Shown: in pieces, positions 1 to 8,244 of the stretch
Position numbering within the stretch: position 1 is the first letter of the stretch
How the letters are laid out: the number at the start of each line of letters is the position of its first letter
Assembly: GCF_011764445.1 (NCBI RefSeq)
Contig: NZ_BLPG01000001.1
Span: 4,030,001-4,094,000 of the forward strand
Source: Phytohabitans rumicis
GTDB taxonomy: Bacteria > Actinomycetota > Actinomycetes > Mycobacteriales > Micromonosporaceae
Reading direction: 5' to 3'
Length of the DNA stretch: 64,000 bases
The notes under the pieces: model-generated
The model's input: the letters and a program-made list of their open reading frames with translations, nothing else
Database searches by the model: none
Told to the model about the DNA's origin: nothing
Position numbers and translations under genes: made by a program

Positions 1-101
1 GGTTCGAGGATCCGCTTCCAACTCCGCTTCGGAAGTGACCGGAGTACCCGCTGAGCCAGTTCGCGCGGCGTCTGAAAATCGCCAAACTCATTATTTGGCA
101 C
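1..101 (-). CDS. N6-adenine DNA methyltransferase, N-terminal fragment (runs off window edge)
   Basis: Reading the minus strand from a GTG at 101 gives 33 open codons to the edge. The N-terminus contains NEFGDFQTPRELAQRV followed by WKRILEP. A 'DFQTP.ELA' opening followed by 'ILEP' (start of SAM-binding motif I) is characteristic of N6-adenine DNA methylases of type I/IIG-like families. A GGAGG sits six bases upstream of the GTG. The frame overlaps the 3' end of the endonuclease-like gene by 11 bases, so the two are translationally coupled. Only the first ~34 residues are visible, so the recognition domain and catalytic (N/D)PP(Y/F) motif cannot be checked. It would protect host DNA from the upstream nuclease. 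Confidence 0.7.
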   Translation of the reverse strand, partial: MPNNEFGDFQTPRELAQRVLRSLPKRSWKRILE

Positions 102-771
102 GCAGATCCTCCACTCCGGGCTGACCACCAAATTGCGCAGCCTTTATCGCGTGTCCGTATTGAAGCCGCCACTGCAAGGCGTTCGAGATAGTAATGTACC
201 CCAGCTCGGGTGGATCTTGCGAGATCCTGATGGCCAAACTCCGTCGACTCTCGGGGTCCAGGGGAATATTGCGATCCTCCAGGTAGGCGTCGATATCGTC
301 GACGACACCCTCTAGATCGAATAGCGCATTGTCGATCATATTCCGAATGCCACGCGTCAGCTGATAGTCCGCCGTACGTTCACGCTCGATAAAGATCACG
401 TTGCGTATGTCTAGCCGAGCGGTCGCCGTCGAGGGCGAGTCGACCTTGTCGTACACCATTACTAACAGGTGATAGCCCAGCCCGTACACCTTCTGCACCG
501 CATCCCGAAACGGGCAACTCGACTGCGGTTTGCTATACGACGTAACCTTTAGGTCCACGTCAAGATCTGGAAAATCGATCCCTTTTGCGGCATTGCCAGG
601 GATGTGGAGGAAATTGTTTGTGATGTAGGTGTTGAACCCGGCCTCAACGTATGTTCCTACCGCCTTTCCGTCGGTGACTCCGTATAGCTCTGGTATCTCT
701 CGCTTACTCAAGTCGTCCGCATAGGCGACCGCCGCGACCTTGAGAGCTTGAAGGTTGAGGGGTTCCTGCAT
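91..771 (-). CDS. Probable type II restriction endonuclease (PD-(D/E)xK fold)
   Basis: This 226-residue soluble protein carries a plausible PD-(D/E)xK active site: E43 in an early helix (GTYVEAGF), D66 in GIDFP and D73-L-K75 in VDLKV. A QSSCPF segment follows at about 83-88. The coupled downstream gene starts like an N6-adenine methylase, so a restriction-modification pair is the best reading. The start has a GGGAGGG ribosome site eight bases upstream. Base composition is clearly lower in GC than the rest of the window and includes AT-rich codons rare elsewhere here, suggesting horizontal acquisition. The recognition sequence and exact family were not identified; a nuclease with another role is possible but less likely. 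Confidence 0.65.
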   Translation of the reverse strand: MQEPLNLQALKVAAVAYADDLSKREIPELYGVTDGKAVGTYVEAGFNTYITNNFLHIPGNAAKGIDFPDLDVDLKVTSYSKPQSSCPFRDAVQKVYGLGYHLLVMVYDKVDSPSTATARLDIRNVIFIERERTADYQLTRGIRNMIDNALFDLEGVVDDIDAYLEDRNIPLDPESRRSLAIRISQDPPELGYITISNALQWRLQYGHAIKAAQFGGQPGVEDLRAK

Positions 772-998
772 GTAAGCATCCCTCCCAGGACCGGCCAGCT
801 AATGGTGGTCATACCCGGCGATCACCGTGGTGATGTTATCCCGCAGGCAGGCGATGATGTTGCACCGTCGCCCAGTAAATCGGTCGCGGGCGGGTACGAC
901 CGCGGGTAGCGTAGAACGCTCTCTCGGGCACAGCCGGCACCGCGTCGTACGGAGCGCCGGGCGGCCCATCCGACAACCACATGCGGAAGGTCCGCCGG

Positions 999-3029
999 AT
1001 GACCCTGCCTGCCCACGATCTCGAGACCGAACGCGCCCACCTCACCGCCTCCCGCACCGCGCTGCGGCGGATGCGGGAGCGCGCCGAGGCACTCTTCTCG
1101 ACCGGCGAGAACGTCGCCGGCGACGCGTACGCCGCCGAGACCCTCGGCCGTACGCTGTCCCGCCGGGTCGCCGAGCTGGCCGACGACCCCAACACCCCGC
1201 TCTTCTTCGGCCGTCTCCGGTTCGCCGACAGCGACCACCACATCGGGCGGCGGCACGTCGTCGACGCGGTGGGCGAGCCGATGGTGCTGGACTGGCGGGC
1301 GCCGATCTCGACCGCGTTCTACCGGGCGAGCGCGCGGGACCGGCGCGGGGTCAACACGCGGCGCCGGTTCGGGTTCTCCGGCGGCGTGCTGACCAGCTTC
1401 GAGGACGAGCACCTGGACCGCGGCGAGGAGTTGGGGACCGCGTCGCGGATCCTCACCGCCGAGATCGAGCGTCCCCGGGTGGGACCGATGCGCGACATCG
1501 TCGCCACCATCCAGCCCGAGCAGGACGAGCTGGTCCGGGCCGAGCTAGGCGACTCGATCTGCGTCCAGGGCGCCCCCGGCACCGGCAAGACGGCGGTCGG
1601 CCTGCACCGCGCGGCGTACCTCCTCTATGTGCACCGCGAACGCCTACGCCGCTCCGGCGTGCTCATCATCGGGCCCAACCGCGCGTTCCTGTCGTACATC
1701 TCGGCGGTGCTGCCCGCCCTCGGCGAGGTCGAAGTGGCCCAGACCACGGTGGACGAGCTGATCGCCGCTGTGGCCGTACGCGGCACCGACGCCCCGGAGG
1801 TCGCCGCCCTCAAGCACGACGGCCGGATGGCGACCGTGCTGCACCGGGCGCTGTGGGGCAATGTCCGCAAGCCGGACGCCCCGATCGTCGTGTCCGACGG
1901 GTCGTACCGGTGGCGGATCGCCGAGGAGCCGCTGCGCCGGGTGGTCGACGAGGCGCGCCGGGAGGGTCTGCCGTACGGCACCGGGCGGGAGCGGGTCCGG
2001 GCGCGCGTGGTCGGCCTGCTGCAACGCCAGAGCGAGGCGCGCCGCGGCGACTCACCCGGGGACCCTTGGCTACGCCGGATGGGGCGGGCGAAGCCGGTCA
2101 CCGACTTCCTCGACGCGGTCTGGCCGGCCGTCACGGCGGAAGGGCTCGTGTTCGGGCTGTTCTCCGGCGCGGACACGCTGGGTCGGGCGGCCGGCGACCT
2201 GCTCACCGAGGCGGAGCGGGAGCGCCTGCTCTGGACCAAGCCGGCGCGGTCGGCCAAGGCAACCCGGTGGAGCGCCGCCGACGCCGTACTCATCGACGAG
2301 GCGGCCGGGCTGATCGAGCGACCGTCCGGATTCGGTCACGTCGTGGTCGACGAGGCGCAGGACCTGTCCCCCATGCAGTGCCGCGCCATCGCACGGCGCA
2401 GCGAGCACGGCTCGATCACGCTCCTCGGCGACCTAGCGCAGGGCACCGCGCCCTGGGCCGCGACCGACTGGGCGGAGTCGCTGCGACACCTCGGCAAGCC
2501 GGACACACCCGTCGTACCGCTGACCATGGGCTTCCGGGTGCCCGCCGCCGTCGTCGAACTCGCCAACCGGCTGCTCCCGGCGCTCGCGGTCGACGTACCC
2601 GAGGCACGGTCGCTGCGCCACGACGGCGAACTCACCGTCCGCGAGGCGCCCGACGTGGACGCGGCGGCGGTGGGCGAGGTGCGCGCGGCGCTGGCACACG
2701 AGGGCTCGATCGCGGTGATCGCCGCGGACGCCGCGACCGAACGGCTGCACGCGGCGCTGGCCGCGGCGGGGGTGCCGGCCGCGGGCGTCGACGACCAGAC
2801 GGCCCGGGTCGCGGTGGTGCCCGCCAGCCTGGTCAAGGGCCTGGAGTACGACCACGTCGTGGTCGTCGAGCCGGCCCAGATCGTGGCCGCCGAACCCCGC
2901 GGCCTCCACCGCCTCTACGTGGTCCTGACGAGAGCCGTCTCCCGCCTAGCTATAGTCCACGCCACCCCCCTCCCCGCCCCTCTTTCCCCCTTTTCCCCCG
3001 TCGATCAAGGGCAAACGGTCGTGCTTTGA
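999..3029 (+). CDS. helR: HelR/HelD-like superfamily 1 ATPase (RNA polymerase recycling factor)
   Basis: The protein of about 676 residues is a UvrD/Rep-type ATPase of the HelD class, which displaces stalled or rifamycin-bound RNA polymerase from DNA. Visible motifs are Walker A GAPGTGKT near residue 191, the DEAQDLSP box near 450 and C-terminal helicase motifs ending in LTRAVSRL. The class II actinobacterial HelR proteins contribute to rifamycin tolerance; that role is inferred from family. ATG at 999 is preferred over 981 because GGAAGG lies eight bases upstream of it. No rifamycin-associated promoter element was recognised upstream. The last ~15 codons read through an intergenic palindromic repeat, so the natural C-terminus appears extended. 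Confidence 0.8.
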   Translation: MTLPAHDLETERAHLTASRTALRRMRERAEALFSTGENVAGDAYAAETLGRTLSRRVAELADDPNTPLFFGRLRFADSDHHIGRRHVVDAVGEPMVLDWRAPISTAFYRASARDRRGVNTRRRFGFSGGVLTSFEDEHLDRGEELGTASRILTAEIERPRVGPMRDIVATIQPEQDELVRAELGDSICVQGAPGTGKTAVGLHRAAYLLYVHRERLRRSGVLIIGPNRAFLSYISAVLPALGEVEVAQTTVDELIAAVAVRGTDAPEVAALKHDGRMATVLHRALWGNVRKPDAPIVVSDGSYRWRIAEEPLRRVVDEARREGLPYGTGRERVRARVVGLLQRQSEARRGDSPGDPWLRRMGRAKPVTDFLDAVWPAVTAEGLVFGLFSGADTLGRAAGDLLTEAERERLLWTKPARSAKATRWSAADAVLIDEAAGLIERPSGFGHVVVDEAQDLSPMQCRAIARRSEHGSITLLGDLAQGTAPWAATDWAESLRHLGKPDTPVVPLTMGFRVPAAVVELANRLLPALAVDVPEARSLRHDGELTVREAPDVDAAAVGEVRAALAHEGSIAVIAADAATERLHAALAAAGVPAAGVDDQTARVAVVPASLVKGLEYDHVVVVEPAQIVAAEPRGLHRLYVVLTRAVSRLAIVHATPLPAPLSPFSPVDQGQTVVL

Positions 3030-3082
3030 TCTCTTTTCCGCGGCCGTTTGCCCTTGATCGGCGCGGAAATCCTTGATCGACG
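3000..3082. repeat. Intergenic palindromic repeat, copy A
   Basis: First of four related elements in the window. The left arm CGATCAAGGGCAAACGG (3002-3018) is answered by CCGTTTGCCCTTGATCG (3044-3060), and a further CCTTGATCGACG lies outside the right arm at 3071-3082. It contains the stop codon of the preceding gene. Copies B, C and D share the arms and the GATCAAG core. The function is unknown; bidirectional terminator, REP-like element or nonautonomous mobile element are all possible. Confidence 0.85.
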
Positions 3083-3114
3083 TGGCTGGGCGGGTTGCCG
3101 GGGCGAGCTCTTGT

Positions 3115-3145
3115 GCAACGTACGCAACGGTGTAATCGTGTAATC
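3115..3145 (+). promoter_or_regulatory. Double tandem repeat directly before a start codon (possible operator)
   Basis: GCAACG occurs at 3115 and 3124, and GTGTAATC is perfectly duplicated at 3130-3137 and 3138-3145, ending immediately before the ATG at 3146. No Shine-Dalgarno sequence is present, so a leaderless transcript is plausible. The downstream protein has a C-terminal segment resembling a ribbon-helix-helix, so autoregulation through these repeats is a reasonable guess. Confidence 0.45.
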
Positions 3146-3703
3146 ATGCGTGACAGGACTTGGGCGGGAGCCCGAAACGAGCCGCCGCCGGCCGATGACG
3201 CGGCGGCGTGGGTCACCGGTGCCGTGCCGGAGGGGTGGTTCAGCGAGCCGCCCGAGGTCGTGGTGGACCGGGACGAGATTGTGATCTTCGGGCGACTGCC
3301 GGATCCGCAGCTCGCCGAGGGTGCCACCGAGGCGGATCGGGGCGCCGCCGAGGCGGGACGGATCGCGCAGCACCGCGAGGACACCCGCGACCGGCGGATC
3401 CGGATCGCTCAGCAGCTTGAGCACCGCTACCAGCGCAAGGTGGCGTGGGGCGCGGTGTGCGGCGGCACCCGGGTGCTCTTCACCAGCCTCTCCGCGCCGG
3501 TCATGACCCGGCTGCGCCAGCCCGAGCGGCAGGTGCTCGACACGCTGGTCGAGGCGGGCGTGGCCCGGTCACGGTCGGACGCGCTGGCCTGGTGCGTACG
3601 GCTGGTCGGCCAGAACGCCAACACCTGGCTGGACGACCTACGCAACGCCATGGGCACCGTCGCCGAGCTGCGTCGACAAGGACCTGACAGCACGCTCAGT
3701 TGA
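3146..3703 (+). CDS. Conserved actinobacterial hypothetical protein, possible C-terminal ribbon-helix-helix
   Basis: This is a 185-residue soluble protein. The first ~90 residues are acidic and proline-rich with a DRDEIVIFGRLPDP stretch. The middle is arginine-rich (residues ~85-105). The last ~70 residues (from APVMTRLRQPERQVLD through SRSDALAWCVRLVG) have the pattern of a CopG/Arc-like DNA-binding segment plus tail. I cannot name a family. ATG at 3146 was chosen over the upstream in-frame 3095 because the paired direct repeats end exactly before it and the extra residues look non-coding. It is flanked by helR and the convergent IclR gene and is probably monocistronic. Confidence 0.6.
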   Translation: MRDRTWAGARNEPPPADDAAAWVTGAVPEGWFSEPPEVVVDRDEIVIFGRLPDPQLAEGATEADRGAAEAGRIAQHREDTRDRRIRIAQQLEHRYQRKVAWGAVCGGTRVLFTSLSAPVMTRLRQPERQVLDTLVEAGVARSRSDALAWCVRLVGQNANTWLDDLRNAMGTVAELRRQGPDSTLS

Positions 3704-3752
3704 TCAGGGACGCTGTCCGGGGCACGCCGACGACACGCCAGACGCATTCCCT

Positions 3753-3812
3753 GATCACCGGGGAGAGGCGGGAGGGCGCCAGGATCACCGGGGAGAGGCG
3801 GGAGGGCGCCAG
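3753..3812. repeat. Perfect 30-bp tandem duplication
   Basis: The 30-base unit beginning GATCACCGGGGAG occupies 3753-3782 and is repeated exactly at 3783-3812. The stop codon of the IclR-type gene (3785-3787) falls in the second copy, so the last ten codons of that gene come from the repeat. Because the unit is a multiple of three, the gene reads the same whichever copy is used. Confidence 0.9.
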
Positions 3813-4537
3813 CCTAGGGAGCGGGAGGCTCCGCGGGAGGCGGTCAGGACGGCGGGGATGTAGGGGGCGGGCGACTCTGTCGAGGGGACTACCACGGAGA
3901 GGGCGGCGGCTACGCCGGCCGGGGTGAGGATTGGGGCCGCGATCGACAGGGCGAGGGGGTCTAGGAGGCGGTCGCTGATGGCTACGCCGGTGCGGCGTAC
4001 CTCGGCCAGGAGGCGGCGTAGCTCGCGGGGTGACGTCACGGTTTGCGGCGTGAAGCGCGTCAGCGGCTCCGCGAGCACCCGCTCCTGCAGGGCGGGATCG
4101 GAATGCGCCAGCAGCGCGAGCCCTACGCCGGTGGCGTGCAGGGGCAGCCGCCCGCCGACGCGCGACACCACGCCGACGGCGCCGCGGGCGGAGAGGCGTT
4201 CCAGGTAGAGCGCCTCGGTGCCGTCGAGCACGGCGAGCTGGACGTTCTGGTGGGTGGCCTCGTAGAGGTCCTCCAGGTACGGCATGGCGTGCTCGCGCAG
4301 GCCCAGGCCGCGCGGGGCGAGCGCGGCGACCTCCCACAGCCGCAGGCCGATCCGGTAACGCCCCTCGTCGTCCCGCTCCAGCGCACCCCAGGCGGCCAGC
4401 TCGTGCACCAGCCGGTGCGTGGTGGTCAGCGGCAGGCCGGCCCGGCGGCTGAGCTGGGAAAGCGTCAAGCGAGGCTGCTCAGCGGTGAACGCCTCGAAGA
4501 TCCGCAACGCCCGGGACAGGACCATGTGAGCCATCAT
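3785..4537 (-). CDS. IclR family transcriptional regulator
   Basis: The ~250-residue protein has an N-terminal winged helix (about residues 5-65, with LTLSQLSRRAGLPLTTTHRL as the HTH) and a C-terminal IclR effector domain (about 75-235, containing LHATGVGLALLA and the catabolic-regulator pattern VAISDR). It is divergent from pobA and separated by a short intergenic region with a perfect palindrome, so it most likely controls pobA-glcDEF in response to an aromatic acid such as 4-hydroxybenzoate, like PobR/PcaR-type IclR proteins. The start may be the internal ATG at 4525 (MVLSRALRIFEAF). The C-terminal tail is encoded by a 30-bp tandem duplication. The effector is inferred from context only. 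Confidence 0.88.
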   Translation of the reverse strand: MMAHMVLSRALRIFEAFTAEQPRLTLSQLSRRAGLPLTTTHRLVHELAAWGALERDDEGRYRIGLRLWEVAALAPRGLGLREHAMPYLEDLYEATHQNVQLAVLDGTEALYLERLSARGAVGVVSRVGGRLPLHATGVGLALLAHSDPALQERVLAEPLTRFTPQTVTSPRELRRLLAEVRRTGVAISDRLLDPLALSIAAPILTPAGVAAALSVVVPSTESPAPYIPAVLTASRGASRSLGWRPPASPR

Positions 4538-4539
4538 CC

Positions 4540-4556
4540 CTTCCGCAGAGCGGAAG
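4540..4556. promoter_or_regulatory. IclR-type operator palindrome
   Basis: CTTCCGC-AGA-GCGGAAG is a perfect inverted repeat between the divergent regulator and pobA, only three bases from the first regulator ATG. IclR proteins typically bind TTCCGC-like palindromes of this kind. It is well placed to control both directions. Confidence 0.7.
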
Positions 4557-4596
4557 ACAGCACCATCGCCAGGTCACGGCGATGCAGGCTGCTCTC

Positions 4597-5742
4597 ATGC
4601 GTACCCGGATAGCGATCGTCGGTGCTGGACCGGCGGGCCTGATGCTGGCCCACTTGCTGTATCTGCGCGGCATCGACGCCGTGGTGTTGGAACGGCGCAG
4701 CCAGGAGTACGTCGAGCGACGGGTGCGCGCCGGCGTGCTGGAGCACCCGACCGTCGAGCTGCTGCGCGAGGCGGGCGTCGCCGACCGCCTGGACCGCGAG
4801 GGCATGCCGCACCACGGCCTCTCGCTGCGCTTCGACGGCGAAGACCACCGCATCGCGCTCGCCGACCTCACCGGCCGGTCCATCACCGTGTACGGCCAGC
4901 AGGAGGTCGTCAAGGACCTCATCGCCGCGCGGCGCAAGACCGGGGAGCCGCTGCACTTCGAGGTGTCCGACGTGGCGATCGACGTCGACGCGCCGGCCGT
5001 CACCTTCACCGACGCGGAGGGAAAGCCGCAGCGGCTCGACTGCGACTTCGTCGTCGGCTGCGACGGCTCGCACGGGGTGAGCCGGGCGTCGATGCCGGCG
5101 GCGACGTACGCCCACGAGTATCCGTTCGCCTGGCTGGGCGTGCTGGCCAAGGCGCCGCCGTCGCACAGCGAGCTGATCTACACGTACCACGAGCGGGGGT
5201 TCGCGCTGCACAGCATGCGGTCGCCCGAGATCACCCGGCTCTACCTCCAGGTCCCGCCCGACGAACGGCTGGACGACTGGTCCGACGGCCGGATCTGGGA
5301 CGAGCTGGGCCGGCGGCTGGCGGCGAGCGGGTTCACGCTGTCGACCGGGCCGATCCTGGAGAAGAGCATCACCACCATGCGGAGCGTCGTCACCGAGCCG
5401 ATGCGCCACGGGCGGCTCTTCCTGGCCGGCGACGCGGCGCACATCGTGCCGCCCACCGGCGCCAAGGGCATGAACCTGGCGATCGCCGACGTACGGGTGC
5501 TCGCCGAGGCGCTGGAACGGTACTTCGCCAGCGGCAGCACCGACCTGCTCGACGCGTACAGCGACACATGCCTGCGGCGCGTCTGGCGGGCCGAGCACTT
5601 CTCCTGGTGGATGACCAGCATGCTGCACCAGGCCCCAGACGCCGACGCGTTCCAGCGCCGCCTCCAGCTCTCCCAACTCCGGTACGTCGCCACGTCCACC
5701 GCGGCCGCCACGAGCCTCGCCGAGAACTACGTGGGCCTGTAG
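4597..5742 (+). CDS. pobA: 4-hydroxybenzoate 3-monooxygenase
   Basis: This FAD-dependent monooxygenase converts 4-hydroxybenzoate to protocatechuate using NADPH and oxygen. The 381-residue product aligns along its length with Pseudomonas PHBH: the dinucleotide-binding GAGPAG (residues 9-14), RVRAGVLEHP near 40-50, the VVGCDGSHG FAD motif, the LFLAGDAAHIVPPTGAKG motif, and a C-terminus ending in AENYVGL as in PHBH. ATG at 4597 is preferred over 4582 because it gives the family-standard N-terminus MRTRIAIVG. It is divergent from the IclR gene and followed after 20 bases by glcD, probably as one transcript. Protocatechuate ring-cleavage genes are not in the window. Confidence 0.93.
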   Translation: MRTRIAIVGAGPAGLMLAHLLYLRGIDAVVLERRSQEYVERRVRAGVLEHPTVELLREAGVADRLDREGMPHHGLSLRFDGEDHRIALADLTGRSITVYGQQEVVKDLIAARRKTGEPLHFEVSDVAIDVDAPAVTFTDAEGKPQRLDCDFVVGCDGSHGVSRASMPAATYAHEYPFAWLGVLAKAPPSHSELIYTYHERGFALHSMRSPEITRLYLQVPPDERLDDWSDGRIWDELGRRLAASGFTLSTGPILEKSITTMRSVVTEPMRHGRLFLAGDAAHIVPPTGAKGMNLAIADVRVLAEALERYFASGSTDLLDAYSDTCLRRVWRAEHFSWWMTSMLHQAPDADAFQRRLQLSQLRYVATSTAAATSLAENYVGL

Positions 5743-5762
5743 CGTCGATCCAGGAGGCCAGC

Positions 5763-7205
5763 ATGAGCCTGGATGCCCTGCGTGACGAGCTGACCGAGGT
5801 GCTCAGGGACGGTGTGATCACCGACCCGGCCCACCTGCGGACGTACGAGTGTGACGCGTTGACCGGCTACCGCGTGGTGCCCGCCCTGGTCGCCCTCCCC
5901 CGCGACGCCGCACAGGTGGCCGCCGCCGTACGCGCTTGTGCCGCGCACGGCGTGCCGTTCGTGGCCCGCGGCGCCGGCACCGGGCTGTCCGGCGGCGCGC
6001 TGCCCACGGCCGACGGCATCGTCATCTCGCTGCAACGGCTGCGCCGGGTCGTCGACGTCGACCCCGTCGACCGGCGCGCCACGGTCGAGCCGGGGGTCAC
6101 CAACCTGGACATCAGCCTGGCCGCCGCCAGGTACGGGCTGTACTACTCGCCCGACCCGTCCAGCCAGCAGGTGTGCACGATCGGCGGCAACGTCGCGGAG
6201 AACTCCGGCGGGGCGCACTGTCTCAAGTACGGCTTCACCGCCAACCACATCCTGGCCATCGACGTCGTACTCCCGGATGGGACGCCGACCCGGCTCGGCG
6301 GCGACGCGCCCCACCAGGCCGGGTACGACCTGCTCGGCGCGTTCGTGGGCACGGAGGGGACGCTGGGCATCGTCACCGGGGTGGTGGTCCGGCTGCTGCA
6401 CACGCCGGCGACCGTGCGCACGCTGGTCGCCGACTTCGACTCCACGAAGGACGCCGGGGACGCGGTCACCGCCATCATCGCCGCGGGCATCCTGCCGGCC
6501 GCGATCGAGATGATGGACAACCTCGCGATCCAGGCGGTCAACGCGACGGTCGACGCCGGCTTCGACCCGGACACGGCCGCGCTGCTCATCGTCGAGCTGG
6601 ACGGGCCGGCCGACGAGGTGCAGGCGCGGTTCACCGAGCTTTTGGAAAAGTGCACGCGAGCCACCCGGGTCACCGTCGCCCGGGACGCCGCGCATCGGGC
6701 GCAGATCTGGCAGGGGCGCAAGGCGGCGTTCGCGGCGGTCGGCCGGCTCAGCCCCAACTACTTCGTGCAGGACGGGGTGGTGCCGCGCACCCGCCTGGGC
6801 GAGGCGCTCACCCGGATAGCGGCCATGGGCGACGCGGCGGGCATCCGGGTCGCCAACGTCTTTCACGCCGGCGACGGCAACCTGCACCCGCTGGTGCTCT
6901 ACAGCGAGGCGCGCGGCGAGCACGACCGCGCCGAGGCGCTGTCGACCGCGATCGCGGAGCTGTGCGTGGAGCTGGGTGGCTCGCTCTCCGGCGAGCACGG
7001 CATCGGCACCGACAAGGCATGCTCGATGCCGCGGATGTTCTCCGCGGACGACCTGGCCACCATGCAGCGCCTGCGGGCGGCCTTCGATCCGCGAGGGCTG
7101 TGCAACCCCGGCAAGGTCTTTCCCACGCCGCGGCTGTGCGGGGAGCGGCCCGGCCCGTACCGGCCGCATCCGCTGGAAGCGGCCGGCGTCATCGAGCGGC
7201 TATGA
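5763..7205 (+). CDS. glcD: FAD-linked oxidase, glycolate oxidase subunit GlcD
   Basis: The 480-residue cytosolic flavoprotein has a PCMH-type FAD domain (about residues 35-215, with GAGTGLSGGALP and CTIGGNVAENSGG) and a C-terminal FAD-oxidase domain ending in SGEHGIGTDKA and DPRGLCNPGKV. GlcD carries the flavin that oxidises glycolate or a related 2-hydroxyacid, passing electrons through GlcE/GlcF. The ATG at 5763 has AGGAGG seven bases upstream. Its stop overlaps the glcE start as ATGA. Close alternatives are D-lactate dehydrogenase or 2-hydroxyglutarate dehydrogenase; the full D-E-F arrangement favours glycolate oxidase. Confidence 0.9.
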   Translation: MSLDALRDELTEVLRDGVITDPAHLRTYECDALTGYRVVPALVALPRDAAQVAAAVRACAAHGVPFVARGAGTGLSGGALPTADGIVISLQRLRRVVDVDPVDRRATVEPGVTNLDISLAAARYGLYYSPDPSSQQVCTIGGNVAENSGGAHCLKYGFTANHILAIDVVLPDGTPTRLGGDAPHQAGYDLLGAFVGTEGTLGIVTGVVVRLLHTPATVRTLVADFDSTKDAGDAVTAIIAAGILPAAIEMMDNLAIQAVNATVDAGFDPDTAALLIVELDGPADEVQARFTELLEKCTRATRVTVARDAAHRAQIWQGRKAAFAAVGRLSPNYFVQDGVVPRTRLGEALTRIAAMGDAAGIRVANVFHAGDGNLHPLVLYSEARGEHDRAEALSTAIAELCVELGGSLSGEHGIGTDKACSMPRMFSADDLATMQRLRAAFDPRGLCNPGKVFPTPRLCGERPGPYRPHPLEAAGVIERL

Positions 7206-8224
7206 AGCCCACCTCGCTGGCCGAGTTGCGCGACGCGGTGCGGGACAGCACCGGGACGCTGCTGGTCAAGGGTGCCGGCACCGCAAGCGGCTGGGCCGGC
7301 ACGCCGACCGGCGTCGACCACGAGCTGGAGACGACCGGGCTGACCGGGATCGTCGCGTACAACCCGGCCGACATGACCGTCGCGGTGCGCGCCGGCACTC
7401 GTTTCAGCAAGCTCCAGGAGGAGCTGGCCGCGAACGGCCAGCGGATCGCACTCGACCCGGCTCGCGTGCAGGCCGGCGCCACCGTGGGCGGCCTGATCGC
7501 CACCGCCGACTCCGGCCCGCTCCGGCACGGGTACGGCGGCCCGCGCGACCTGCTCATCGGCGTGACCATGGTGCTCGCCGACGGCACGGTCGCCCGCTCC
7601 GGCGGCCACGTCATCAAGAACGTCGCCGGGTACGACCTCGGCAAGCTGCTGTGCGGCTCGTTCGGCACGCTCGGGGTCATCGCCGAGGCGGTGTTGCGGG
7701 TGCACCCGCTGCCGCCGGCCACCCGTACGGTGTCGATCCCGTGCGACGTCACCGAGGCGGTGGAGCTGACCGGCCGGATCCTGGAGGCTCGGCTGGAGCC
7801 GGCCGCGCTGGAGTGGTACGGCGGCGCCCTGCACGCCCGGTACGAAGGGCTGGAGTCCAGTGTGGAGCTTCGGGCGGCCGCCACGCCGGGCGGGACCGTC
7901 GACCATGAGGCGAGCCGGGTCTGGGACGGCGAGTTCGTGGTGCGCTGCGGCAGCCGGCCCAGCCAGCTCCCGGCCGTCGCCAAGCACGCCACCGCCATCA
8001 CCAGCAGCGTCGCCGTCGGCGTACACACGCTCGCCGTCGACAGTGCCACGGCGGTGGAACGGCTGCGGGACGAGTTCGAGCTCACGGTGTGCCGCCGCCC
8101 CGCCGGTTCGGACCTGCCGGCGTGGGGCCGCCCGCACCCCGCCGTACCGCTGATGCGGGCGGTCAAGCAGCGCTTCGATCCGGCCGGCCGGCTGGGTCCG
8201 GGCCGATTCGCCCCGTGGTTCTGA
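7202..8224 (+). CDS. glcE: Glycolate oxidase FAD-binding subunit GlcE
   Basis: The 340-residue paralogue of GlcD keeps the PCMH FAD-binding part (about residues 15-175, with ALDPARVQAGATVGGLIA and HVIKNVAGYDLGKL). It ends in RFDPAGRLGPGRF but lacks the long C-terminal oxidase domain. GlcE is the second flavin subunit of the three-part glycolate oxidase. Its ATG overlaps the stop of glcD by four bases, and glcF begins 20 bases downstream. Confidence 0.9.
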   Translation: MKPTSLAELRDAVRDSTGTLLVKGAGTASGWAGTPTGVDHELETTGLTGIVAYNPADMTVAVRAGTRFSKLQEELAANGQRIALDPARVQAGATVGGLIATADSGPLRHGYGGPRDLLIGVTMVLADGTVARSGGHVIKNVAGYDLGKLLCGSFGTLGVIAEAVLRVHPLPPATRTVSIPCDVTEAVELTGRILEARLEPAALEWYGGALHARYEGLESSVELRAAATPGGTVDHEASRVWDGEFVVRCGSRPSQLPAVAKHATAITSSVAVGVHTLAVDSATAVERLRDEFELTVCRRPAGSDLPAWGRPHPAVPLMRAVKQRFDPAGRLGPGRFAPWF

Positions 8225-8244
8225 AGCGAAAGGCAGGAGGCGCC

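Noticed and set aside
772-998. A rifamycin-associated promoter element upstream of helR
   Set aside because: No inverted element of the expected kind was found by eye, so induction by rifamycin is not claimed.
827-3076. Long plus-strand Arg/Pro-rich frame of about 749 residues over helR
   Set aside because: It is a compositional shadow of the HelR-like frame, with no recognisable domain, and extreme Arg content typical of the wrong frame in high-GC DNA.
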